In this document: positions 1-6,443 of the stretch, in pieces
Position numbering within the stretch: position 1 is the first letter of the stretch
Layout: each line of letters begins with the position of its first letter
Source: Bacteroides sp.
GTDB taxonomy: Bacteria; Bacteroidota; Bacteroidia; Bacteroidales; Bacteroidaceae
Assembly: GCA_019412865.1 (NCBI GenBank)
Contig: DXOJ01000072.1
Coordinates: forward strand, 1-11,642
Length of the DNA stretch: 11,642 bases
Direction: 5' to 3'
Program-made: the position numbers and the translations under genes
Notes under the pieces: generated by a model
Told to the model about the DNA's origin: nothing
Databases searched by the model: none
What the model saw: the letters and a program-made list of their open reading frames with translations, nothing else

Positions 1-14
1 CTTATTCAGACTCT

Positions 15-22
15 CAAAGATA
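15..22 (-). promoter_or_regulatory. candidate promoter -7 box reading out of the window
   Basis: On the minus strand this reads TATCTTTG, which fits the Bacteroidota -7 consensus TAnnTTTG. It lies just downstream of the 56-511 gene and points to the left, so it could start a transcript for a gene beyond the window. I see no matching -33 element at the usual distance, so this is weak. Confidence 0.25.
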
Positions 23-55
23 TTTGGCTAAACACAGGTTTTTGCAAGTGCCCCC

Positions 56-511
56 TTATAATTCATCCTTCTTTACCTTTAAGAGATTGCCAGGAATTTT
101 TTCTCTGTTCAATAGAGCCATTCTGAATTCTTTGCTTTCAAGTTCAACGGAGTGTTCTGGTTGGATTTGTTCCGTACTATCATAAATCTTAAGGATTGTT
201 GAATCAGCTTGCGTTAGCTGTTTTACTTCTGGTTCTGCTTCGGCTTGGCGAATATCTTCTGTAGATGATACGGCACTTATTTCAGTTTCTTCTTCCATAT
301 CATCCTTCTTGTCTGTTGAAAATGAGAACCCATCACCAACTTCACTTACTTCTGTCGCAACTTCTTCATGTTCATCCGCTACAAAATTGAATGTTTCTTG
401 ATTGGTAATTTGCTGGTTCTTTTTGCCGTATAGATCTTTGGTAATCATGCCGGCATAGTAAATCATATAAATGACTGTAAGTACTATTGCAAATATTACA
501 AATGCGCTCAT
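56..511 (-). CDS. small membrane-anchored acidic protein of unknown function
   Basis: This 151-residue protein starts with one strongly hydrophobic segment (about residues 3-24, no signal-peptidase site seen). A short basic stretch (KDLYGKKN) follows, then a long, Glu- and Asp-rich, low-complexity region (about 40-115). This suggests a single-pass inner-membrane anchor with a disordered cytoplasmic tail. I cannot name the family. Its position after a replication-like module, and my recollection that similar short anchored acidic proteins precede transfer genes in Bacteroides conjugative elements, suggest a conjugation-associated role; that is inference only. The ATG at 511 is preceded by a promoter-like box at 552-559, and a strong hairpin separates it from the operon upstream, so it is probably transcribed separately. 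No gene is visible between its stop and the left edge. Confidence 0.8.
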   Translation of the reverse strand: MSAFVIFAIVLTVIYMIYYAGMITKDLYGKKNQQITNQETFNFVADEHEEVATEVSEVGDGFSFSTDKKDDMEEETEISAVSSTEDIRQAEAEPEVKQLTQADSTILKIYDSTEQIQPEHSVELESKEFRMALLNREKIPGNLLKVKKDEL

Positions 512-551
512 ATTTCTTTGTTTTCGAGTTTATGTTGTTAAAATTCGGATG

Positions 552-559
552 CAAAGGAA
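552..559 (-). promoter_or_regulatory. candidate promoter -7 box for the 56-511 gene
   Basis: The minus strand reads TTCCTTTG, one mismatch from the Bacteroidota -7 consensus TAnnTTTG, about 40 bases before the start codon at 511. The position is right for a promoter, but I cannot identify a -33 box. Confidence 0.4.
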
Positions 560-648
560 TAGCAGAAAATGTGTATAAAGAAACATTGTAGCTTTTAGAA
601 GCTTACTTTTAACGGCATTTCAGAAATTAGCTGTTTTTGCACTCAATT

Positions 649-753
649 ATCATACTCAAAGGGACGTAATATGAACACAGATAAGGCTCTTCATTTACGA
701 AGAGCCTTATCTTAAGCATTTTATATAAATTATCTTTGTTGTTTGAGTATGAT
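649..753. repeat. nested palindrome with 12-bp outer arms
   Basis: The outer arms are perfect inverted repeats at 649-660 (ATCATACTCAAA) and 742-753 (TTTGAGTATGAT). They enclose a second, independent 14-bp hairpin at 679-712. The right outer arm ends 8 bases from the stop codon of the 762-1649 gene. The spacing between outer arms (81 bases) is long for a simple terminator. It could be an extended terminator, a protein-binding site or the remnant of a small palindromic element. Confidence 0.75.
679..712 (-). terminator. strong hairpin, probable terminator of the replication-like operon
   Basis: A perfect 14-bp stem (679-692 with 699-712) closes a 6-base loop, about 50 bases downstream of the stop codon at 762. 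No long U-tract follows on the minus strand, so it is not a textbook intrinsic terminator. Its place at the end of a six-gene run and before a gene with its own promoter-like box makes termination or mRNA 3'-end protection the likeliest role. Confidence 0.6.
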
Positions 754-761
754 TCTACTTT

Positions 762-1649
762 TTACCAACATTTTTCCTGGAGAAAAGCATTCAGATTTCG
801 ATATTTGGCATATTTAGTCGCCATGTCTATCACTGTACGGTCTTCAAATGCACCTTGTATTGTCTCTGTGGCTGTTTTTCCTGATTTGTTATTATAAAGA
901 TAACAATATATGCATTGATAGGAGGCTAAATATGGAAACGCTTTACTTAGTAGCATCATTGAATTTAGAACAATGATATCAGAGTGTTCGTCGGCTAAAA
1001 TCTCGACTTTCTTCTGTGCTATCAATGTTTTATAAGATAGATAGTCAATAAAATCAAGAAATACACAACATGAGGAAGATACTCGTTCATGATTTTCTCT
1101 TAGTATAGATATCGCCATTGGCAGTACATGACCACAATATAGATGACTTCGTAGTTCATACCCTCCATGAATATTGGCGAAAACGACAGCTTGACGTTCT
1201 TGTCTGTTTCTGACAAATTCAATAAGCTTGCATATCTCTGCCACGAACGGATAATCTATTTTCCTTGAGGTAAAATACGACAACAACTTGGCATCTTTTA
1301 ATTCATGAAAGACAACACAGGTTATTGGTTCTTCCAAACCTGTAGTTAATGAAACGACATTGTATTGACATGCAGGAATTACTGGAGAATTCAGCTCTAT
1401 CTGACTGAGAACGTAGGGAATATTATCAGAATGAAAAAGTTCTTTGGCTAATTCAAGAAAGTTGCCTCCTTTTTCTGTTCCGTGGTCATACCAAACATTC
1501 TCAAATACATGGACGACAAATGAAGGTATTTCTTCCTTTCTAAAAGGAGATAAGTACCATAGGCTGTATTCATCTGCCTTGAGTGGTTCAAAGCCTAATC
1601 TTTTAAGAAAGGCTTCGATTTGAATTAGTTTTGCTTGTTCTATGTTCAT
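762..1649 (-). CDS. CHC2-like/Toprim primase paralog with degenerate active site
   Basis: This 295-residue protein is colinear with the primase-like protein encoded at 1975-2871. Both share a zinc-finger-like N-terminal block (here LSPFRKEEIPSFVV near residues 33-46, then WYDHGTEKGGN near 53-63) in which the metal-binding Cys residues are absent. Both also share a Toprim-like C-terminal half. The Toprim signature residues are lost here. The Glu of the paralog (E200 in VFEGFFDF) aligns with Leu198 in VFLDFIDY, and the acidic pair of LDNDDAG (D254, D256) aligns with Tyr252 and Asn254 in LYNNKSG. The frame is nonetheless intact and full length, so the protein appears to be kept for a non-catalytic role, perhaps as a subunit or regulator of the active paralog (inference). 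It starts 8 bases after the helix-turn-helix gene and is the last gene of the operon. Confidence 0.88.
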   Translation of the reverse strand: MNIEQAKLIQIEAFLKRLGFEPLKADEYSLWYLSPFRKEEIPSFVVHVFENVWYDHGTEKGGNFLELAKELFHSDNIPYVLSQIELNSPVIPACQYNVVSLTTGLEEPITCVVFHELKDAKLLSYFTSRKIDYPFVAEICKLIEFVRNRQERQAVVFANIHGGYELRSHLYCGHVLPMAISILRENHERVSSSCCVFLDFIDYLSYKTLIAQKKVEILADEHSDIIVLNSMMLLSKAFPYLASYQCIYCYLYNNKSGKTATETIQGAFEDRTVIDMATKYAKYRNLNAFLQEKCW

Positions 1650-1657
1650 AGAAGTTT

Positions 1658-1978
1658 TTATTCTGATTGATGATTATGAATGAATGGCTTATCCTTAATC
1701 TCTTCCAAAGCTTCAACTGGATAAGATTCTATCCATTTTTCCAAGTCTTTGCGCATAATGAGAATAGTTTTTCCATTGGGTTTAAAATATCGAATCTTTC
1801 GACTACTTGTCAAATGATAGATGGTAGAAATTGTATAACCGGTATACTCACTGACTTCCTGAATGGTCATATAGCGTTTGTTCATATCAAGCTTATGCTC
1901 AACTTTGCATAAACGTACCTTCAACTCATTAAATTCCCGAAGTAGTTTTTCTATTTGTTTCAATTCAGAATCTGTCAT
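1658..1978 (-). CDS. helix-turn-helix (excisionase/MerR-like) DNA-binding protein
   Basis: This 106-residue protein has an N-terminal amphipathic, coiled-coil-like stretch (about 1-33). A compact helix-turn-helix domain follows at about residues 36-85, reading YMTIQEVSEYTGYTISTIYH and then a basic wing (YFKPNGKTILIMRKDLEKWI). This is the HTH_17/excisionase pattern common in Bacteroidales mobile elements. It is a clear paralog of the 4201-4539 protein. Its ATG overlaps the TGA stop of the primase gene in a four-base ATGA (1975-1978), which suggests translational coupling. It sits between the two primase paralogs, so it may be a dedicated partner or operon regulator, or may bind an origin or element end; the sequence does not decide between these. 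Confidence 0.85.
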   Translation of the reverse strand: MTDSELKQIEKLLREFNELKVRLCKVEHKLDMNKRYMTIQEVSEYTGYTISTIYHLTSSRKIRYFKPNGKTILIMRKDLEKWIESYPVEALEEIKDKPFIHNHQSE

Positions 1979-2871
1979 AGTGGCTTCTTCCTTCTCATTA
2001 GATAATCATTCACATCATTGTATTCTTTATAACGGTCTGACCAATCATATACATTTTTCTTTAAATTTATGCGAATGGCATGCGTGGCGTTTCTGCCAGC
2101 ATCATCGTTATCCAGATAGCAGAAGATATAATCATAGTCATTAAGTATTTCAAAAGCCTTATTTACATTGGCTACAGAATTCAGAACAATGCTGTCACAG
2201 GGGTACTTCAGACACAGATTGTAATCGGCATTTAATTGAGCTGTTTCAAATGCCAGAAAATCGAAAAAGCCCTCAAATACGCAACACACTTGCGTTTGGC
2301 GATACATGTTACGTAATATCAAGGAAACGTCTTTACCACCGATACATCGTTTGGAATACTTGTTCCTGACCTCTATACCGCCTCTCATATTTATAAACGC
2401 AAGTCCATAGTATTTCTTTCCATTGCCAATCGTATAATGAACTTCCTTGCAATAGTTCTTTGCCACCAGCATATTGATGTTCCGGCTATAAATATATTGG
2501 AGTAGGTTTACATTCGTCAAATCGCTTAAACTATCAATATTAGTCTCTTCTACGGGATTTGGGGCTTTAGAAATCTTTACCGTTGCTACTTCATTGGAGA
2601 TAGTATAATTACCATGTGATAACTTTTCCAAAATATTATGCATAGACAGTTCTGGATTAAGTAACTGTACAAGGTTTATTATATTACCGCCTTTGTTTAA
2701 CCCAAAATCGTACCACAGATTGGTGTTCACATCAACCTTGAAGGATGCCTTTGTTTCCTTATGTAATGGAGACAAAAACCAATATTTGTTTCCGGAAGAC
2801 TTGATTTTGCTGTATCCTATGCTAAACATGAAGTCCAGCAAACTTATCCTTTTAATTTCTTCAATTGTCAT
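1975..2871 (-). CDS. CHC2-like/Toprim DNA primase-like protein
   Basis: This 298-residue protein resembles the short primases of Bacteroidota integrative elements and plasmids. The N-terminal block (LSPLHKETKASFKV at about 33-46, WYDFGLNKGGN at about 53-63) matches the fold signature of the CHC2 zinc-binding primase domain. The metal-binding Cys residues are absent, as I recall being usual in this subgroup. The C-terminal half carries an intact Toprim signature: Glu200 in VFEGFFDFLAFE and the DxD pair Asp254/Asp256 in YLDNDDAG. It would make RNA primers for replication of the excised or transferred element. It follows the ATPase gene after a 67-base gap, an association typical of replication modules, and is coupled by overlap to the next gene. 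Much shorter than chromosomal DnaG (about 600 residues), it lacks an obvious helicase-binding C-terminal domain. Confidence 0.88.
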   Translation of the reverse strand: MTIEEIKRISLLDFMFSIGYSKIKSSGNKYWFLSPLHKETKASFKVDVNTNLWYDFGLNKGGNIINLVQLLNPELSMHNILEKLSHGNYTISNEVATVKISKAPNPVEETNIDSLSDLTNVNLLQYIYSRNINMLVAKNYCKEVHYTIGNGKKYYGLAFINMRGGIEVRNKYSKRCIGGKDVSLILRNMYRQTQVCCVFEGFFDFLAFETAQLNADYNLCLKYPCDSIVLNSVANVNKAFEILNDYDYIFCYLDNDDAGRNATHAIRINLKKNVYDWSDRYKEYNDVNDYLMRRKKPL

Positions 2872-2938
2872 AATTCAATTTTTGCAGCTAAGGTCTAGTT
2901 TATAATATATATACCCTCTAAACCTAAACTCTTTAAAC

Positions 2939-4057
2939 TTACTTATCGTCTTTGATGATTTCTGGGTTGTAATGATACCCGGTCTCATTGTGAGTGATAA
3001 TGTCTTTTGCCGATAATTTTTTAAGTAACTCTTTAATTGCATTGATGCCCTTCTTATAACCTTTGCGTGCATAGAAGTCACCCAAATCGTCAATCAGCTC
3101 CTTGTATTTAACAGGTTTCTTTGTGTTGAACAATTCATTCAAGACTTCTTTGTGCAAGGCTTCAGGTAAAGCGGTAAGAGGTACATCTTTAGTCTTAACA
3201 ACCGTGACGTGATATGATTCTTCCAATACAGGCAGTGCGTTATCATCAATGCGAAAAGCAAAGGATGCAAATTCCTTGTCTCTCATTTGTCCGGCACTGA
3301 CTAAACTGATACCTGTGTTCTCTTTGTCTTTACTGATAACTAGAACAGTCTCTGCCTTGTTCTCCAATTCAGTACCGATATGTCCACGAGTATTGGTGTC
3401 ATTTTTATTTTGATGCAAGACACAATGGATGTGCAGGCAATATGCACTTGTCCAGGACATCAGCAATGTCATAACGTCTGTGGATTCCTTCGCATTATTG
3501 ATGTCATACACTAAATCCCTCAAACCATCTATAATGACTAGTCCATAACCACTACTTTTTCGAAGAGCATAGTCTATCAAACTGATACGTAGCGTAGGAG
3601 TGTGTTCTCTTAACTCTACGAAAGTCAACAGATCAACTTCTTCTCCTTTTTTCAAACCTGCTAGTTTAAGTATACGGTTCAGTACGTTTTGGCAGTGATA
3701 TCGACTTTGTTCTGTATCGAAATACAGAATTTTCCTTTTGCCTTCAGGGAGACTAGCTCGATAGTTCAACACCTTTCCATTAATCAGTGCTGCGGCAACC
3801 ATGGCTGATATATTGAAAGTTTTCTTGCTCTTTGCCTTACCTGTGGATGCACTGAAATTTCCAAAGGTCGCAATGGTACAGTCTTCTACCCACAAAATCT
3901 GAGGTGGTGTATCTATCTCTTCTAATGAATCAATAGTACCTTTATTCAGATAGTGCTCCAGTTGTGCGTCTGAGAATTCACTCTTGAGCATTTTCAATTC
4001 TACACTTGGGGCTTTATTGACAGGGCTATTATTTCTTGTCCTTGCTCTTTTTGCCAT
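2939..4057 (-). CDS. RepA-like AAA/RecA-fold ATPase (hexameric helicase-like)
   Basis: This 372-residue protein has a RecA-type ATPase core of the AAA_25/RepA helicase kind. The Walker A segment is GKAKSKKT at residues 73-80, an unusual variant with Lys where Gly normally precedes the catalytic Lys. Walker B is LVIIDG with Asp177, and a sensor-like VLHQNKND lies near 213-220. The C-terminal 75 residues (about 296-370) look like a winged-helix DNA-binding domain. The first 50 residues are basic and probably flexible. Next to a primase it likely acts in replication initiation or unwinding of the mobile element DNA. Its start lies inside the 61-residue gene upstream (29-base overlap), again suggesting coupled translation. 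Plasmid-type RepA helicases are shorter (about 280 residues), so the C-terminal addition is notable. Confidence 0.88.
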   Translation of the reverse strand: MAKRARTRNNSPVNKAPSVELKMLKSEFSDAQLEHYLNKGTIDSLEEIDTPPQILWVEDCTIATFGNFSASTGKAKSKKTFNISAMVAAALINGKVLNYRASLPEGKRKILYFDTEQSRYHCQNVLNRILKLAGLKKGEEVDLLTFVELREHTPTLRISLIDYALRKSSGYGLVIIDGLRDLVYDINNAKESTDVMTLLMSWTSAYCLHIHCVLHQNKNDTNTRGHIGTELENKAETVLVISKDKENTGISLVSAGQMRDKEFASFAFRIDDNALPVLEESYHVTVVKTKDVPLTALPEALHKEVLNELFNTKKPVKYKELIDDLGDFYARKGYKKGINAIKELLKKLSAKDIITHNETGYHYNPEIIKDDK

Positions 4058-4214
4058 ATTCGTGTTTATTATTAGATTGGTCGCTCTTCAACTTAGATGG
4101 TCTTACCGTTACCGTCGACTGCTCTATCAATTTTTGGAGTTGAGCGTCAGTGAGCATATAACCATCTACACTTCCTTTTCTAATTGTCTTCAAGTTTTTT
4201 TTATCTTTCTGCAT
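4029..4214 (-). CDS. 61-residue lysine-rich small protein
   Basis: This small gene overlaps both neighbours: its ATG lies 14 bases inside the end of the helix-turn-helix gene, and its end runs 29 bases into the ATPase gene. Such a relay of overlaps on one strand argues that it is translated. The product is very basic, with Lys clusters at both ends, and a central segment LTDAQLQKLIEQ. The N-terminal region of the neighbouring ATPase contains a similar segment, FSDAQLEHYLNKG. I do not recognise a family. It might be a small DNA-binding or ATPase-partner protein, or mainly a coupling leader; neither can be shown from the sequence. Confidence 0.62.
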   Translation of the reverse strand: MQKDKKNLKTIRKGSVDGYMLTDAQLQKLIEQSTVTVRPSKLKSDQSNNKHEYGKKSKDKK

Positions 4215-4539
4215 GAACTCTTATTGTTTGGATTATCAACTGCGGATTTTGTCTCATCCAATTGTCAAGCTCCTTTTTATCAAAATACACCATCTTACCT
4301 CTTGGCTTGTAATAAGGGATAGCCATACTACTTGTCATTTTGTAAAGTTGAGAAAGAGACAAACCTGTATAGTCAGCGGCTTCTTGGGAGGTAAGCATAT
4401 CTTTACAGGCATAAAGCATACTTTCAATCTTCGACAGGCGTTTCTTAATCTCATCAGCTTCAATAGGATTCACACTATTGAGCTTCAGCTCAAGTTCCTC
4501 CATACGTTTGCAGAGTATCTTTTGGTTTATTCTGGCCAT
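4201..4539 (-). CDS. helix-turn-helix (excisionase/MerR-like) DNA-binding protein, first gene of the operon
   Basis: The frame is open from 4632, but I place the start at the ATG at 4539 (112 residues). The upstream 31 codons look non-coding and contain a promoter-like box (4605-4612). The protein has a coiled-coil-like N-terminal part (about 8-44) and a helix-turn-helix domain at about 47-98 (MLTSQEAADYTGLSLSQLYK, then a wing with YYKPRGKMVYFDKKELDNWM). It matches the 1658-1978 protein along its length. In Bacteroidales elements such proteins act as excisionase-like or regulatory DNA-binding factors. Heading an operon with an ATPase and primase, this one could control that operon or load the replication proteins at an origin (inference). 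Its stop overlaps the next gene by 14 bases. Confidence 0.85.
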   Translation of the reverse strand: MARINQKILCKRMEELELKLNSVNPIEADEIKKRLSKIESMLYACKDMLTSQEAADYTGLSLSQLYKMTSSMAIPYYKPRGKMVYFDKKELDNWMRQNPQLIIQTIRVHAER

Positions 4540-4604
4540 ATTGATTCTTTGTTTTTTGTTATACCATTGGTGGCCTAACCACCGGATCTGAATTGATTCG
4601 ACTG

Positions 4605-4612
4605 CAAAATTA
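4605..4612 (-). promoter_or_regulatory. promoter -7 box for the replication-like operon
   Basis: The minus strand reads TAATTTTG, a full match to TAnnTTTG, about 66 bases before the chosen start at 4539. A TTTG that could serve as -33 box lies about 17 bases upstream, slightly closer than usual. The extended ten-mer GTAATTTTGC also fits GTANNTTTGC, the core reported for CTnDOT-family attachment sites, though promoter boxes match this readily. A small GGTGG/CCACC hairpin (4569-4583) sits in the leader. Confidence 0.5.
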
Positions 4613-4643
4613 CAGCCGGGCTTTTGAACCAAAGAAAGAGTGC

Positions 4644-4679
4644 CCCTTACATCTAAAAAGGTAAGGTTAGATGTAAGGG
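4644..4679. repeat. 12-bp perfect inverted repeat between gene end and operon promoter
   Basis: Arms at 4644-4655 (CCCTTACATCTA) and 4668-4679 (TAGATGTAAGGG) enclose 12 bases. The repeat begins 22 bases after the stop codon of the 4702-5439 gene and lies about 30 bases upstream of the promoter box at 4605-4612. There is no clean U-tract on the minus strand. It could terminate the upstream gene, or be an operator bound by the helix-turn-helix protein downstream. The loop contains an extra GTAAGG, allowing alternative pairing. Confidence 0.65.
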
Positions 4680-4701
4680 ATAATACTCTTCATTTGCTTG
4701 G

Positions 4702-5439
4702 TTACTCTTCTTTTTCTGTCTTTTCTTTCATTTCTTTGACGAATGAAACAAATGGAGGATATGGAAATTTGTGGGTTTGACGGAAATCAGAAAGCGCATT
4801 TTTGATTTGATCTCTTGTTGATAGTTTCCCTGTCTTCGATGATAATAACAACTGATTATCTGCAATCACCTTTTGCCATTCATATACAAGATATTGTTCC
4901 TCACGCAGACTGGATAAGAACATAGCAATCTCTCCGTTATGGCAAGGCTGTAATGGATTTTTCAGATCTGCATTGAAAAAGTTTATCATTTGAGCCGGCT
5001 TTACAGACTGCTTGAAGAGTTTCTTCTCATTGACAAATGCTGTTATCATGCATATTTGCTCATCCGAGAAAGAGCCAAGCGGCATTGGACGACCATACTC
5101 TTTTGGCATTGTAGTGTTGAATGCCAACATCATGTTTTTATAACATTCTTTTGTGAATTCCTCATTGTCTAAATACAGATGTACCAGGTCTAATCTTTCA
5201 GTCAGTAATTCATATACAGCTGAAAGATTCTGTGAATGTATTCTCCAATCTTTAATATCGGAGCTGTCGATAGGTACACTGTAACTAATAAAGTCTCTTA
5301 CAAATCGGACATACAATTTGTTGCTGTTTAAGACTTCTCGGTGATAAATGCTGTGGGCTTCTCTGAAAAGAATCCACAATTCATCTTTTGACACAAATGT
5401 CTCATGCCCCTTAGTCCGTTTTCCATTTACGGAGAACAA
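4702..5439 (-). CDS. hypothetical protein of unknown function
   Basis: This 245-residue soluble protein has no signal peptide, membrane segment or motif I recognise. It is mostly helical-looking, with charged ends (the C-terminus is Lys/Glu-rich). The usual start cannot be assigned with confidence. The frame has no ATG near its 5' end, and the open frame begins with TTG at 5439. A short ATG-initiated frame in another register starts about 40 bases upstream and runs through the same region. The frames would join if the T5 run at about 5440 had gained or lost a base, so a non-ATG start or a small 5' frameshift are both possible. It stands alone between two intergenic gaps within the element and ends at the inverted repeat 4644-4679. 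Confidence 0.72.
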   Translation of the reverse strand: MFSVNGKRTKGHETFVSKDELWILFREAHSIYHREVLNSNKLYVRFVRDFISYSVPIDSSDIKDWRIHSQNLSAVYELLTERLDLVHLYLDNEEFTKECYKNMMLAFNTTMPKEYGRPMPLGSFSDEQICMITAFVNEKKLFKQSVKPAQMINFFNADLKNPLQPCHNGEIAMFLSSLREEQYLVYEWQKVIADNQLLLSSKTGKLSTRDQIKNALSDFRQTHKFPYPPFVSFVKEMKEKTEKEE

Positions 5440-5712
5440 AAAGAGAGAGACCGAATTTGAATTTGTTTCGGTTCATACTTTTTGTTATTTATAAATTATT
5501 AAACATAAAAAATGTCCAAGATGAGTCTTATTAGGATTTCAAGATGGACATATATACACGATTCACTGGGTTTCTATTTAATGTACAAAATACGCAAATT
5601 GGAACAAAGTTATTTGTTAATTATGCAGTCTTTCTGCATTGTTAAAAACGGTCTTATTTTATTCCTTATTGTTTTATATCGGTGTTTGTTTTAAATACAG
5701 TCTGAAATAATA
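5440..5712. other. AT-rich intergenic region with a candidate promoter box
   Basis: I see no convincing gene in these 273 bases. At 5605-5612 the minus strand reads TAACTTTG, a full match to TAnnTTTG, which could drive the 4702-5439 gene with a leader of about 160 bases. A small hairpin (ATGCAG/CTGCAT) lies at about 5622-5638. The plus-strand open frame at 5512-5694 looks like chance coding in AT-rich DNA. Confidence 0.4.
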
Positions 5713-6414
5713 CTATTTTTGAAGTATATCTTTATTTCTGTTGTGAAAACTATAATTTCCTGGTTCTGGTATGTCAAGCTCTATTATGCAATTTCCTTTT
5801 TGACGAAGATTCCTTCTTATCGTTTCAATCTCCAAATCTTTTAATTCTATAGGGAAGCTTACCTTGATGAATGTAGCGCACTTGTTTCCATTCCAACCAA
5901 GGCGTTTCCCTATATTCCAAACGAAATGACGCAAATCAATAGTGGTAAGCCTACCATTTAAGATGATAGGGAGAAGGGTGCTGCCTTTAAAGTCATTCCA
6001 CTGTTCGACGTTGATGAGAAGTTTGCGCATTTCATCTTCTTGAATGTATTCGCACATTGTTTCTTGGACGTACTGTTCTACTGCGATTTTTGTCTGCTTC
6101 ATGATTTGTTCATGCTCTATTTGACGAGCCAAAAGAACTCTCTGATAATTCAATGTATGATGTGATGGTTGTTCCGAAAGTAAACCTTTTACCTTTCGTT
6201 TTCTATATACATAGATGCATAGTCCTGTTAAGATTGATAGTTGCAGATAGAGTAATTCAATCTTATATGTTATCAACACTGAAGACACCTTCTCAAAATA
6301 CCAATTTGAAATATGGCTATCTCCAAATACGAGTGGTAACAAGAAAATCACTAACATAGTGGCAATGCTTGTTAGGATAGAAAAAAAGAATTTCTCTCTG
6401 AACTTGTTTGTCAT
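5713..6414 (-). CDS. two-pass membrane protein with conserved C-terminal domain, unknown function
   Basis: This 233-residue protein has two hydrophobic segments, about residues 9-30 and 52-70. Basic RKRKVKG follows the second, so both ends are probably cytoplasmic. A helical stretch (about 92-115) leads to a soluble domain (about 112-218) with the pattern YVQETMCEYIQEDEMRKLLI, then LRHFVWNIGKRLG and a final IETIRRNLR. I recall this C-terminal layout from proteins of unknown function in other Bacteroidales mobile elements, often without the membrane part; I cannot give a family name. It has its own promoter-like box at 6444-6451. It lies between an excisionase-like gene and an unknown gene, so a role in element biology is likely but unspecified. 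Confidence 0.8.
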   Translation of the reverse strand: MTNKFREKFFFSILTSIATMLVIFLLPLVFGDSHISNWYFEKVSSVLITYKIELLYLQLSILTGLCIYVYRKRKVKGLLSEQPSHHTLNYQRVLLARQIEHEQIMKQTKIAVEQYVQETMCEYIQEDEMRKLLINVEQWNDFKGSTLLPIILNGRLTTIDLRHFVWNIGKRLGWNGNKCATFIKVSFPIELKDLEIETIRRNLRQKGNCIIELDIPEPGNYSFHNRNKDILQK

Positions 6415-6443
6415 AAATACCTTTAATTATTAATTTATGGCGA

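Noticed and set aside
2875..3093. Minus-strand frame of 72 residues between primase and ATPase genes
   Set aside because: Mostly inside the ATPase gene in another register; composition looks like a shadow frame.
3984..4578. Plus-strand frames with hydrophobic residues opposite the ATPase start and helix-turn-helix gene
   Set aside because: They mirror Lys- and Glu-rich coding sequence on the other strand, which generates false hydrophobic and Cys-rich products.
4540..4632. N-terminal extension of the first helix-turn-helix gene (open frame up to 4632)
   Set aside because: The extra residues look unlike a protein domain, and the region holds the promoter box and a leader hairpin; the ATG at 4539 starts the conserved coiled-coil part.
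5451..5478. ACCGAA/TTCGGT inverted repeat upstream of the 4702-5439 gene
   Set aside because: Six base pairs only, in AT-rich DNA, so it may be chance; not listed as a feature.
5512..5694. Plus-strand open frame of 60 residues in the intergenic gap
   Set aside because: AT-rich, no recognisable domain, no promoter on that strand, and against the direction of all accepted genes.
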